Shown: piece after piece, positions 1 to 7,768 of the stretch | Numbering within the stretch: position 1 is the first letter of the stretch | Layout of the letters: each line of letters opens with the position of its first letter | NCBI RefSeq assembly: GCF_018271995.1 | Contig: NZ_JAGUCO010000021.1 | Span: 1-64,000, forward strand | From: Carboxylicivirga linearis | GTDB lineage: Bacteria > Bacteroidota > Bacteroidia > Bacteroidales > Marinilabiliaceae | Reading direction: 5' to 3' | DNA: 64,000 nucleotides | Program-made: the position numbers and the translations under genes | The notes under the pieces: generated by a model | The model's database searches: none | What the model was told of the DNA's origin: nothing | The model's input: only the letters and a program-made list of their open reading frames with translations

Positions 1-47
1 GCAGCGCCGATGGTACTGCGTAGAAGTGGGAGAGTAGGTCGCCGCCC
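1..47 (+). rRNA. rrf: 5S ribosomal RNA, 3' end (partial)
   Basis: The first 47 bases read like the 3' third of a bacterial 5S rRNA: GCCGATGGTACTG followed by GGGAGAGTAGGTCGCCGCC, the conserved loop D/E and closing-helix region. The rest lies upstream of the window, so an rRNA operon on the plus strand ends here. A strong hairpin terminator follows ten bases later. The exact 3' end is uncertain by a few bases. Confidence 0.85.
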
Positions 48-56
48 TTTTTTAGG

Positions 57-93
57 AAAACCCGTTGTTCAATCATGAGCAACGGGTTTTTTT
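57..93 (+). terminator. Bidirectional terminator between rRNA operon and tadA
   Basis: The arms AAAACCCGTTG and CAACGGGTTTT form a GC-containing hairpin followed by seven T on the plus strand. The A-run on the left gives TTTT on the minus strand, so it can also end tadA, whose stop is 12 bases away. Confidence 0.85.
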
Positions 94-104
94 GTGTTTA
101 TTGG

Positions 105-551
105 TTATCGTTTCTTTCTAAAAAATCGCTGGATAATCTCTTTGCATTCTTCTTCCATTATGCCTTTTGTTATTTCAGTTTTTGGATGGGTTAATACTGG
201 GGAGCAGCGTTCATATCCTCTTTTTTCATCATTAGCACCAAATACAAGCCTTTTTAATTGTGCCCAGTTTAATGCTCCAGCACACATTGTGCATGGTTCA
301 AGAGTTACATAAAGGGTGCATTGATTTAAGTATTTTCCTCCTAAAAATTCGGATGCAGAAGTTATAGCTAACATCTCAGCATGTGCAGTCACATCGTTTA
401 GTGTTTCAGTTAAATTATGAGCCCGAGATATTATTTGTCCTTCACAAACAACAATAGCTCCCACAGGTACTTCTTCTTTTTGAAATGCTTTTTCAGCTTC
501 TATGAAGGCTTGTTTCATAAAGTATTGGTCAGAAAAGTTTATTTGATCCAT
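105..551 (-). CDS. tadA: tRNA-specific adenosine deaminase TadA
   Basis: This 148-residue protein of the cytidine/deoxycytidylate deaminase fold matches TadA, which converts wobble adenosine 34 of tRNA-Arg(ACG) to inosine. The zinc and catalytic motif HAE is at residues 57-59 (His57 ligand, Glu59 proton shuttle), and PCTMC at 86-90 gives Cys87 and Cys90 as the other zinc ligands. The VPVGAIVV strand near residue 28 is typical of the family. Length is normal. It is a single gene facing the rRNA terminator, with a TAACTTTG -7 box about 60 bp upstream (611-618). Other nucleoside deaminases share the fold, but the AGAL stretch after PCTMC and the length favour TadA. Confidence 0.93.
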   Translation of the reverse strand: MDQINFSDQYFMKQAFIEAEKAFQKEEVPVGAIVVCEGQIISRAHNLTETLNDVTAHAEMLAITSASEFLGGKYLNQCTLYVTLEPCTMCAGALNWAQLKRLVFGANDEKRGYERCSPVLTHPKTEITKGIMEEECKEIIQRFFRKKR

Positions 552-610
552 ATTTATTATTAATCCGATTGTTATACGACTATATAATTACTTTTTTCTT
601 ACTATTTTCG

Positions 611-618
611 CAAAGTTA
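611..618 (-). promoter_or_regulatory. Putative -7 box of the tadA promoter
   Basis: On the minus strand this reads TAACTTTG, a full match to the Bacteroidota -7 consensus TAnnTTTG, 60 bp before the tadA start. No -33 TTG is seen at the expected spacing. Confidence 0.5.
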
Positions 619-650
619 AATTTAAACGAGAGAATTACTGCGTACAATTA

Positions 651-658
651 TACTTTTG
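651..658 (+). promoter_or_regulatory. Putative -7 box of the aspS promoter
   Basis: TACTTTTG matches TAnnTTTG and lies 22 bp before the aspS ATG, implying a short leader. No clear -33 element is visible. Confidence 0.55.
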
Positions 659-680
659 CAGTAGTAAACAAAGAATTACA

Positions 681-2438
681 ATGTACAGAACACATACCTG
701 CGGTGAATTAAGAAAGGAACACTTAGACCTATCTGTAACGTTAAGTGGATGGGTACAGAAAGTACGTAACTTAGGAGGAATGACTTTTATCGATCTGCGT
801 GACAGATACGGTATTACTCAACTTGTTTTTAATGAAGAATTGCATAAAGAATTATGTGAGAAAGCGAACGATTTGGGTAGAGAGTTTGTAATTCAAGTTA
901 AAGGTGTTGTTGCGGAACGTAGTAGTAAAAACTCAAAAATTCCAACAGGAGAAATTGAGATCTTGGTGGAAGAATTAAAAATTCTAAATTCATCAGAGTT
1001 ACCTCCTTTTACAATTGAAGATAACACAGATGGGGGTGATGAATTACGAATGAAATATCGATATCTTGACTTACGTCGAGCACCAGTTAGAGATAATCTG
1101 GTTCTACGTCATAAGATGGGTTTCGAAATCCGTAATTATTTAAATACACAGAATTTTATTGAAACAGAAACACCTGTCTTAATAAAGTCTACTCCTGAAG
1201 GAGCACGTGACTTTGTGGTACCTTCTCGCATGAATGAAGGACAATTTTATGCCTTGCCTCAGTCACCACAAGTGTTTAAGCAGTTATTGATGGTAGGTGG
1301 TTTTGATCGCTATTTTCAAATTGTAAAATGTTTTCGTGATGAAGATTTAAGAGCCGATCGTCAACCTGAGTTTACGCAGATTGATTGTGAGATGTCGTTT
1401 GTAGAGCAAGATGACATTTTAAATACATTCGAAGGGATGACCAAACATCTATTCAAAACCATAAAAGGTATTGAACTAGATTACGAATTTCCACGATTAT
1501 CATATGCTGATGCCATGAAGTATTATGGATCAGATAAGCCTGATACCCGTTTTGAAATGAAGTTTGTTGATATCACCGAAGACGTTAAGGACTCTGAATT
1601 TAAATTATTCAGCACGACTGATTATGTTGGAGGTATTTGTGCTAATGGTTGTGCTGATTATTCACGCAAGCAGTTGGATCAGTTAACAGATTTTGTTAAG
1701 AAACCACAGATCGGAGCTGGAGGTTTGATCTATATTAAATACAATGCTGATGGATCGGTAAAATCATCCATTGATAAATTTTTTAATGCGGATCAACTAT
1801 TAGCGTTAGGTGAGAAGTTTAATGCAAAGGCTGGTGATTTGGTTCTTATTTTGGCAGGAGCTTTAAATAAAACGTTAAATGCACTATGTGAGTTGCGCCT
1901 TGAAATGGGTTCTCGATTAGGTTTAAGAGATAAAAATTCATTTTCTCCACTATGGGTTGTAGACTTCCCATTATTGGAATGGGATGAAGATACTGAGCGT
2001 TTTTATGCGATGCACCATCCTTTTACTTCTCCAAAAACCGAAGATTTCGATTTGTTGGAAAAAGATCCTGGAAAAGTAAGAGCTAATGCTTACGATTTAG
2101 TGATTAATGGTGTTGAGATAGGTGGTGGTTCCATCCGTATCTTTAATGATGAGTTACAGCAAAAAATGTTTAAGCTGCTAGGCTTTACTGAAGAAGAAGC
2201 AGAAGCTCAATTCGGATTTCTGATGAATGCCTTTAAGTATGGAGCGCCTCCTCATGGTGGTGTAGCATTTGGATTTGATAGATTAGTAGCTTTGTTTGCT
2301 GGGATAGATTCTATTCGTGATGTAATTGCATTTCCAAAAAATAATGCTGGTCGCGATGTAATGATTGATTCTCCTTCGCCAATTAGTGCTGATCAATTAG
2401 AAGAATTAAATATTGCGTTGACTTTAAAAGAGAAGTAA
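681..2438 (+). CDS. aspS: Aspartyl-tRNA synthetase
   Basis: The 585-residue length is that of bacterial-type AspRS, which charges tRNA-Asp (or both tRNA-Asp and tRNA-Asn if non-discriminating). It has an N-terminal OB-fold anticodon-binding domain (about 1-110, with the [11 protein letters not shown] start), then the class II catalytic core: motif 2 [18 protein letters not shown] near residues 219-236, a bacterial GAD insertion in the middle (about 290-430), and motif 3 [12 protein letters not shown] near 536. Monocistronic: its own -7 box upstream and a hairpin terminator immediately downstream. All expected class II signatures are present. Whether it is discriminating cannot be judged from sequence alone. 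Confidence 0.97.
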   Translation: MYRTHTCGELRKEHLDLSVTLSGWVQKVRNLGGMTFIDLRDRYGITQLVFNEELHKELCEKANDLGREFVIQVKGVVAERSSKNSKIPTGEIEILVEELKILNSSELPPFTIEDNTDGGDELRMKYRYLDLRRAPVRDNLVLRHKMGFEIRNYLNTQNFIETETPVLIKSTPEGARDFVVPSRMNEGQFYALPQSPQVFKQLLMVGGFDRYFQIVKCFRDEDLRADRQPEFTQIDCEMSFVEQDDILNTFEGMTKHLFKTIKGIELDYEFPRLSYADAMKYYGSDKPDTRFEMKFVDITEDVKDSEFKLFSTTDYVGGICANGCADYSRKQLDQLTDFVKKPQIGAGGLIYIKYNADGSVKSSIDKFFNADQLLALGEKFNAKAGDLVLILAGALNKTLNALCELRLEMGSRLGLRDKNSFSPLWVVDFPLLEWDEDTERFYAMHHPFTSPKTEDFDLLEKDPGKVRANAYDLVINGVEIGGGSIRIFNDELQQKMFKLLGFTEEEAEAQFGFLMNAFKYGAPPHGGVAFGFDRLVALFAGIDSIRDVIAFPKNNAGRDVMIDSPSPISADQLEELNIALTLKEK

Positions 2439-2454
2439 AAAAACGCAAAAGCAT

Positions 2455-2492
2455 AAAAAAATCCGCAAGAGTCATCTTGCGGATTTTTTTTG
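2455..2492 (+). terminator. Bidirectional terminator after aspS
   Basis: AAAAATCCGCAAGA, loop GTCA, TCTTGCGGATTTTT: a long perfect stem flanked by A-run and T-run, between convergent aspS and the acyltransferase gene. Confidence 0.9.
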
Positions 2493-2507
2493 CATTATAT
2501 AAATTTA

Positions 2508-3653
2508 TTATTTCTCGTCTGATGTGTAAAAATTCTTCACCGGGTTGGCATACATTTCTAAAAGTACATTATGAAGATAATCTCTGTCGCCATCAATTCG
2601 AGACAAATGTTCATCTAAATAGCCCAAAAAGATGGATTTATCTTCTTCTGTGTATTTTTTAGTGTGTCTGGTATGATTGGTAAATAAATCATCAGCTATA
2701 AAATTACCTGGGAAAAATTTGTAGTTATTGTGAATTTGCTGATCAATCATTTCTGCTAATTCTTGTAACTGATCGTTTTTAGGTAATTCATTTAATTTTT
2801 GCAAATGACTATGGTTAATGGGTTTTCCGAAACCAAAATGAACACGACCTTTTCTACCTCTTAATCCGGCGCCCATGTGTTTTAAATCATCCGCCTGCGA
2901 CTTTTTATATTCCGGATTATCTCTTTTCATTTGAAACTCCAGAGCCTTTAAATAATCACACGGATCATATTCGTACGAGATAGAAACAGGTACAATATTT
3001 AATTCGCCAAAATTCTCAGCAAAAGTTCCCGTTCCACTCATATTCATCATCTTTAAAAGACTGATTTGAGTTCTGTCATCACCATCTTTTGATCTTCCTT
3101 CTCGCTGGGCTATCCAAATACTTTGATTTCGTTCAGCAAGTGTTTTTCTGATGTAATGTGATAGTCTGGTTGAACTTTCCATCATTTGACGAACAGGCAG
3201 ATTGCGATTGACAATGAAAGTCTTATTTAATTTAACCAGGTCGGTGATCCATGGAAATATCAATAGATTATCGCCGATAGCAATTTCTGTTGTGTTAAAG
3301 TTATTTTCTACCATTAATATATTTAGGATGGCAGAATCCAACACAATATCGCGGTGATTAGATATGAATAAGTAATGACCATTCGGATCAAGATCAGTTA
3401 AGCCCGAATGTGTAATTCCTTTGGTTGTAGTTCGTAAAACTTCTTTTACATATGGATAAATGACTTCAGCCTGAAACTCATTTATACTTTGGATACTTAA
3501 TAGCTTTTTAAGAAAATTTTCAGTTGAAAAATTGGGATAAAGGAACTTGATTAATTCTAAAAAATCATGTTCGTTCTTTAATCGTTCAAAAACTTCGTGT
3601 ATTTCGTTGTCTTTATAAGGACGAATCGAATCAAAGTTTAACTCATTTATCAT
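2508..3653 (-). CDS. PlsB/PlsC-like glycerolipid acyltransferase
   Basis: The 381-residue protein carries the four blocks of glycerol-phosphate acyltransferases: block I SNHRDIVLDSAIL (about 96-110), block II FIVNRNLP (about 145), block III IAQREGRSKDG (about 181-191) and block IV IVPVSISYEYD (about 220). It should move an acyl group onto a glycerol-phosphate or related backbone at the inner face of the membrane. Block III/IV resemble PlsB more than PlsC. The catalytic His and Asp are separated by five residues rather than the canonical four. No membrane span is obvious. It is a single gene with a TAATTTTG -7 box at 3677-3684. The exact acceptor is unknown. Confidence 0.8.
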   Translation of the reverse strand: MINELNFDSIRPYKDNEIHEVFERLKNEHDFLELIKFLYPNFSTENFLKKLLSIQSINEFQAEVIYPYVKEVLRTTTKGITHSGLTDLDPNGHYLFISNHRDIVLDSAILNILMVENNFNTTEIAIGDNLLIFPWITDLVKLNKTFIVNRNLPVRQMMESSTRLSHYIRKTLAERNQSIWIAQREGRSKDGDDRTQISLLKMMNMSGTGTFAENFGELNIVPVSISYEYDPCDYLKALEFQMKRDNPEYKKSQADDLKHMGAGLRGRKGRVHFGFGKPINHSHLQKLNELPKNDQLQELAEMIDQQIHNNYKFFPGNFIADDLFTNHTRHTKKYTEEDKSIFLGYLDEHLSRIDGDRDYLHNVLLEMYANPVKNFYTSDEK

Positions 3654-3676
3654 GTTATACTATAAAATGTTTGGTG

Positions 3677-3684
3677 CAAAATTA
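3677..3684 (-). promoter_or_regulatory. Putative -7 box of the acyltransferase gene
   Basis: Minus-strand TAATTTTG, 24 bp before the start codon, matches TAnnTTTG. No -33 partner at 19-22 bp. Confidence 0.45.
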
Positions 3685-3887
3685 GCTTAATCTATTGGTA
3701 ATAGAAAGTATATAGGCTTTTATTAATGCTTGAGGAGTTTAAATTGATAAAAAGTGTCCATAATATGGAATACATTCTTTATAATGGAATAATGAATAGG
3801 TGGGTAAAATTTAAATACCAGTAAATCAAGTATATATAAATTGTGGTACGGGGCTTGTTTAATGAATTGGCATAAATACCCGAAGCC

Positions 3888-4229
3888 ATGAATATTAAAG
3901 TTTTTAAAAATACCACATTAGTATCGTTTGAGAAAGAGGAGAACATAGATTTAAAAAACTCTGGTGATCTTAAATCTCGCATGATGGATATATTAAAGCG
4001 ACCATTCACAAATTTAATTGTGGATTTGGAAAAAGTAGAGAAGGTAGATGATGATGGATTGAATGCTTTAATGGCAGTACAGCGTTTGTCAGAGATGAAT
4101 CAAAGTCAGCTGAGTCTGTTTAATGTGAAGGAGGGAGTGCTTAAATCAATGAAAAAGCATGAACTCGATAGGTATTTCTTTTTTTGTGACCGTCCAAAGC
4201 CCTTTTCTGATGACCTATTATTGGTTTAA
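3888..4229 (+). CDS. Orphan STAS-domain protein with Asp at the phospho-serine site
   Basis: A 113-residue single STAS domain (anti-sigma-factor-antagonist family): strand LIVDLEKVEKVD (43-54), then DDDGLNALMAVQRL, then a strand with SLFNV (76-80) and the terminal helix. In phospho-switch STAS proteins such as SpoIIAA the helix start reads D-S-S-G-L and the second Ser is phosphorylated. Here the motif is D54-D55-D56-G57, so the acceptor position is Asp56, which could mimic the phosphorylated state or mean the protein is not switched this way. No RsbW-like kinase or PP2C phosphatase lies nearby, so partners are unknown. It is followed by stacked terminators. Confidence 0.75.
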   Translation: MNIKVFKNTTLVSFEKEENIDLKNSGDLKSRMMDILKRPFTNLIVDLEKVEKVDDDGLNALMAVQRLSEMNQSQLSLFNVKEGVLKSMKKHELDRYFFFCDRPKPFSDDLLLV

Positions 4230-4240
4230 TTAGTAAAGGA

Positions 4241-4270
4241 AAGACCGGGAAGTGCGCTTCCCGGTTTTAT
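4241..4270 (+). terminator. Terminator after the STAS gene
   Basis: ACCGGGAAG, loop TGCG, CTTCCCGGT then TTTTAT: a nine-pair GC-rich stem 15 bp after the stop codon. Confidence 0.85.
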
Positions 4271-4293
4271 ATTTAAAAATATTTTAAATTAGA

Positions 4294-4325
4294 AAAGCAG
4301 AAGGTTGAATGTCTTCTGCTTTTTT
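4294..4325 (+). terminator. Second terminator-like hairpin
   Basis: AAAGCAGAAG and CTTCTGCTTT pair across a nine-base loop and are followed by TTT, giving a second plus-strand terminator 25 bp after the first. Confidence 0.65.
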
Positions 4326-4334
4326 GTGTAATAC

Positions 4335-4360
4335 AAAAAAGCACCCTGTTAAGGTGCTTT
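4335..4360 (-). terminator. Terminator of the miaB-AhpD-like operon
   Basis: AAGCACC and GGTGCTT pair. The A-run at 4335-4340 gives a U-run on the minus-strand transcript, placing this 24 bp after the stop of the AhpD-like gene. Confidence 0.75.
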
Positions 4361-4383
4361 CTAATATATTATTAGGAGTTTTA

Positions 4384-4728
4384 TTATTTTTCGTGTAATA
4401 ATTCCCAGTATTCAATGGCTCTTCGTGTGTGAGGAATAACTATGGTGCCTCCTACTAAATTGGCAACGGAAAAGATTTCCATCATTTCATCGTTTGTAAC
4501 ACCTTGTTCATGGCATTTCTCCAAATGATATTTAATACAATCATCACAACGTAAAACCATAGAGCTTACCAAACCTAGCATTTCTTTTACTTTGGTTGAT
4601 AAGGCACCTTCCATGTAAGTGTTGGTATCAAGATTGAAAATTCGCTTAATTACCTTGTTGTTACCGGCCAGAAGTTTTTCATTCATGGCCGATCGATACT
4701 CTCTGAATTCTTTAATTTTTTCGTTCAT
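4384..4728 (-). CDS. Carboxymuconolactone decarboxylase (AhpD-like) family protein
   Basis: A 114-residue all-helical protein of the CMD/AhpD family. The signature CDDCIKYHLEKC gives a CxxC pair at Cys61 and Cys64 followed by His68, the arrangement used by AhpD-type peroxidoredoxins as a thiol redox centre. The following stretch GVTNDEMMEI and the VGGTIVIPHTRRA helix are typical. It starts 6 bp after the miaB stop and probably shares its transcript. A thiol-redox or peroxide-reduction role is likely from the CxxC. A decarboxylase role is not, because that subfamily lacks the cysteines. The substrate is unknown. Confidence 0.8.
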   Translation of the reverse strand: MNEKIKEFREYRSAMNEKLLAGNNKVIKRIFNLDTNTYMEGALSTKVKEMLGLVSSMVLRCDDCIKYHLEKCHEQGVTNDEMMEIFSVANLVGGTIVIPHTRRAIEYWELLHEK

Positions 4729-4734
4729 AATGGG

Positions 4735-6096
4735 TTATTTTATTGAGATGCCTTTTAAAGTTGCAGATCCAGCTTCTGTTACTTTAACGGAAACAAAATC
4801 ACCGGTCTTGTAATTTTCTTTTGGAAATACAACTACTTTATTCTGTGAGGTTCTGCCAAATAGTTCATCTTTCGATTTTTTAGATGTACCTTCAACCAAA
4901 ACCTCATATGTTTTTCCAATATCAGCTTTATTGCTTTTAATCGATAGTTCAGTTTGAAGATCAATTATTTCCTGTAAGCGTTTTGATTTAACTTCTTCTG
5001 GCACGTTGTCTTCAAGGTGTTTGCTTGCATAGGTTCCTGGACGCTCAGAATATTTAAACATAAATGCGGAATCATAACCAACCCATTTCATTAGATTAAG
5101 GGTCTCTTTATGATCTTCGTCTGTTTCATTATGGAAACCACAGAATACATCTGTCGATAAACCACATTCGGGCAGTATTGTTTTAATAGCAGAGATACGT
5201 TCCATATACCATTCCCTGTCGTATTTGCGGTTCATTAGTTTAAGTATTTTACTACTTCCCGATTGTAACGGTAAATGAATGTGCTTGCAAATATTTGGAT
5301 GTTTAGCCATTACTTTTAAGGTTTCGTCACACATGTCTTTAGGATGCGAGGTGGTAAACCTTATTCTCATATCAGGAAAATTACCTGCTACAAAATTCAA
5401 CAGGCCAGGAAAATTAAGTTTATTGCATTCATTTCCCGTCCAGTTATAAGAATTAACATTTTGGCCTAAAAGGGTGATTTCTTTGAAGCCTTTATCTTGT
5501 AAGTCCTGAATTTCTCTTTTAATGCTTTCGGGTTGTCGGCTTCTTTCTCTTCCGCGTGTGTATGGAACAATGCAGTATGAGCAGAAGTTATTGCAGCCTC
5601 GCATAATAGAAACAAATCCTGAGATTCGATTTTTACTAATTCTTGATGGAACAACATCAGCATATGTTTCATTGGTAGATAATTCTACGTTAATGGCTTT
5701 TTCGCCATTTTCAGCCATTCCAATTAAATTAGGTAAATCCATGTAGGCATCTGGTCCTACTACAATGTTAGCGCCTTTTTCAAAAAGCTGATCCTTTACC
5801 CTTTCGGCCATACAACCAATAATGCCAATAATCAAATCAGGATTATTTTTTCGCATTGCAGTCAGTTGTTGCAAGCGTCCCATAACTCTTTGCTCAGCAT
5901 TATCTCTGATGGAGCATGTATTAATGAAAATAGCATCAGCCTGATCCATTTCGTAAGTTACTCCATAACCATCCATCTCCATCACAGAGGCTACCACTTC
6001 ACTGTCGGCAACATTCATCTGACATCCGTACGTTTCGATAAATAGTTTTTTACCTGATTTTGTCGATGTCAAAGGTTTTACATTATTAAAGTTCAT
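4735..6096 (-). CDS. miaB: tRNA-2-methylthio-N6-dimethylallyladenosine synthase MiaB
   Basis: Radical-SAM methylthiotransferase that adds the 2-methylthio group to i6A37 of tRNAs. Order: UPF0004 domain with GCQMN and two further cysteines binding the auxiliary 4Fe-4S cluster, radical SAM core with CNNFCSYC (CxxxCxxC) followed by VPYTRGRERSR, then a C-terminal TRAM domain ending in the VEGTSKKS...GRTSQNK...VVFP region. The open frame extends 19 codons upstream to 6153, but a TTG-N20-TACATTTG promoter overlaps that extension (the -7 box is at 6140-6147), so the ATG at 6096 (453 aa) is chosen. The AhpD-like gene follows 6 bp after the stop. Confidence 0.95.
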   Translation of the reverse strand: MNFNNVKPLTSTKSGKKLFIETYGCQMNVADSEVVASVMEMDGYGVTYEMDQADAIFINTCSIRDNAEQRVMGRLQQLTAMRKNNPDLIIGIIGCMAERVKDQLFEKGANIVVGPDAYMDLPNLIGMAENGEKAINVELSTNETYADVVPSRISKNRISGFVSIMRGCNNFCSYCIVPYTRGRERSRQPESIKREIQDLQDKGFKEITLLGQNVNSYNWTGNECNKLNFPGLLNFVAGNFPDMRIRFTTSHPKDMCDETLKVMAKHPNICKHIHLPLQSGSSKILKLMNRKYDREWYMERISAIKTILPECGLSTDVFCGFHNETDEDHKETLNLMKWVGYDSAFMFKYSERPGTYASKHLEDNVPEEVKSKRLQEIIDLQTELSIKSNKADIGKTYEVLVEGTSKKSKDELFGRTSQNKVVVFPKENYKTGDFVSVKVTEAGSATLKGISIK

Positions 6097-6139
6097 TTCG
6101 TATTGTATGGGAAATATTAGACTTCTCGGTTTGCGGGTG

Positions 6140-6170
6140 CAAATGTAATGCATACTTTCGCATTGGCCAA
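6140..6170 (-). promoter_or_regulatory. Promoter of miaB
   Basis: Minus strand: TTG at 6170-6168, spacer of exactly 20 bp, TACATTTG at 6147-6140. Full match to the Bacteroidota sigma consensus. It decides the miaB start, because the upstream start at 6153 would lie before the -7 box. Confidence 0.75.
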
Positions 6171-6311
6171 TATAAGCAGTTGTTTTAATTGATATTAACT
6201 AACATTCCAAAAAATGGAAACTGAGATTTTTTTGATGGTATAATGTTTTGAAAGGTAAATGAATCCATCAAAATTTTATTATATTTAAATATAAATCAAA
6301 ATCCAACTTCC

Positions 6312-7154
6312 ATGAAAAGAGTATTAATCCCTATTGATTTTTCTGAAGCAGCAATTAATGCAATGGAATATGGAATTGCAGTAGCAAACCATATTAATGC
6401 TAATGTGAGATTAATGCATGTTAAAACGGGTTTATCTTACGCACCTACATATGCAAAAAATCAGGCAGAATACAGGTTGAATGAAAAAGTGGATCAGTGG
6501 TTAAAGGAATTGCTTGAAAAATATGATGCCGAATATGTAGTGCCAGGTGGAAAGTTTGATTATAAAGTACGAGAAGGAAATGTAGTACACGAAATCAGCA
6601 ATCAGGCAAAATACGATGATTCGAGTATGATTGTTATGGGGGCGCATGGAGATTCTGGTTTTCAAAGTAAATGGATTGGGAGTAATGCTTATAGTTTAGT
6701 AGCTCATGCTCCCTGCCCTGTTATGGTATTAAATCAGGAGATGAAATGGAATGGAGGAATTAGAAAAATAGTGGTGCCTGTTGATTTTTCGAAACCAAGT
6801 AGAAAAAAAATACCGGTTGTTGCCGGGATCGCAGCAGCTTTTAAGTCAAAAGTTTTTTTAGTCACAATGCGAGAAACAAAACTGCAGTATTTGCTAAAAC
6901 GTGTGGCTATGTTTAATCGTCAAGTGGAAAGATATTTTGTTACCCGAGCTGGTGTTGAAGTAGAAAAATCTGTTTTGGTTGGAGCAAAGCCAGTTCAAAA
7001 AATTATTGATTTTGCAGAAGAAAAAGATGCAGATTTAATTACTGTGCATATAAATCATAGTCATAATCCTTTCGCAAATATTTTTAAGCCTTTTGCTAAT
7101 GAGTTAATAAATAGTTCGACCAGGCCTATTTTTGTTGTGCCTACCTATGAATAA
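6312..7154 (+). CDS. Tandem universal stress protein (two UspA domains)
   Basis: The 280-residue protein contains two UspA domains, about 1-143 and 150-280. Both begin with the RV/KI-(L/V)(I/V)P-(I/V)DFS strand (RVLIPIDFSEAA and KIVVPVDFSKPS). The first domain has the ATP-binding pattern G-x2-G-x9-G-S (starting GAHGDSG, near 117) and should bind nucleotide. The second lacks it (VHINHSHNP in its place), so it is probably structural. No signal peptide, so cytoplasmic. It is a single gene. No consensus promoter was found in the 158 bp upstream. Confidence 0.88.
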   Translation: MKRVLIPIDFSEAAINAMEYGIAVANHINANVRLMHVKTGLSYAPTYAKNQAEYRLNEKVDQWLKELLEKYDAEYVVPGGKFDYKVREGNVVHEISNQAKYDDSSMIVMGAHGDSGFQSKWIGSNAYSLVAHAPCPVMVLNQEMKWNGGIRKIVVPVDFSKPSRKKIPVVAGIAAAFKSKVFLVTMRETKLQYLLKRVAMFNRQVERYFVTRAGVEVEKSVLVGAKPVQKIIDFAEEKDADLITVHINHSHNPFANIFKPFANELINSSTRPIFVVPTYE

Positions 7155-7193
7155 AATAATAACTACTGATGAGTTTTAAATGCTAAGATTATT

Positions 7194-7201
7194 TATCTTT
7201 G
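7194..7201 (+). promoter_or_regulatory. Putative -7 box of the SPOR gene
   Basis: TATCTTTG, a full TAnnTTTG match, 21 bp before the ATG at 7223. The possible TTG start at 7199 falls inside this box, which argues against that start. Confidence 0.55.
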
Positions 7202-7222
7202 TGGCTTCCAAAAAGGAATAGA

Positions 7223-7660
7223 ATGAAGCATTTTCTTATCATTATAATAACATGTATTGGTTTTGGTTTTAGTACAAAGGCACAAAATCTAACAGAGGAA
7301 GTACAGACCATAAAAGAGGGACAAGGAGTTGTTACCATTCATCAGGATCAGGGAATAGATTTTTTGATGGAAACAATGGTGAAAGAGAATGAACGTAAAG
7401 GAGGAGTAGATGGCTATCAGATTCAGCTTTTTTCAGGATCTGGTCCACAAGGCAAGCGCAATGCAATGGATGTTAAAACCAAAGTTCTGGAAGAGTTTCC
7501 GGATGCTAAAATTACCACCACTTATAATCCACCATTTTGGAGGGTTAGAGTAGGTAGTTACAGGAATAAGCATGAAGCCTTACCTTTGCTCAAGGACTTG
7601 AAAGAGTTTTTTCCTAACTGTTATGTAGTTAAGGGAATGGTAAGAATGGAAGAATTGTAA
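7223..7660 (+). CDS. Exported SPOR-domain protein
   Basis: 145 residues: a signal peptide (MKHFLIIIITCIGFGFSTKAQ, cleavage after the A-Q region), a short linker, then a SPOR domain from about 65 to 140 with the strands GYQIQLFSG and FWRVRVGSY and the pattern of two beta-alpha repeats. SPOR domains bind glycan strands stripped of stem peptides, as found at division septa, so the protein probably acts in the periplasm at peptidoglycan. A TTG eight codons upstream is rejected because it lies in the -7 box. A hairpin terminator follows, so it is monocistronic. Confidence 0.85.
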   Translation: MKHFLIIIITCIGFGFSTKAQNLTEEVQTIKEGQGVVTIHQDQGIDFLMETMVKENERKGGVDGYQIQLFSGSGPQGKRNAMDVKTKVLEEFPDAKITTTYNPPFWRVRVGSYRNKHEALPLLKDLKEFFPNCYVVKGMVRMEEL

Positions 7661-7673
7661 GTAAGATAGAAAT

Positions 7674-7700
7674 AGCCGGAGTAATCCGGCTTCTTTATTT
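7674..7700 (+). terminator. Terminator after the SPOR gene
   Basis: AGCCGGA, loop GTAA, TCCGGCT followed by TCTTTATTTT. Confidence 0.75.
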
Positions 7701-7713
7701 TATATAGTCCAAG

Positions 7714-7744
7714 TTGGGCGATTGAAAAATAGAATTTAAATTTG
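7714..7744 (+). promoter_or_regulatory. Promoter of the purF-like gene
   Basis: TTG at 7714-7716, 20-bp spacer, TAAATTTG at 7737-7744. An AAGGAG Shine-Dalgarno (7758-7763) sits 5 bp before the ATG, noteworthy because many Bacteroidota genes lack one. Confidence 0.75.
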
Positions 7745-7768
7745 CGCATCATTTTTTAAGGAGAAAAC

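Noticed and set aside
3779-4009. 76-residue minus-strand frame overlapping the STAS gene
   Set aside because: No recognisable domain and it covers the conserved STAS strand on the other strand.
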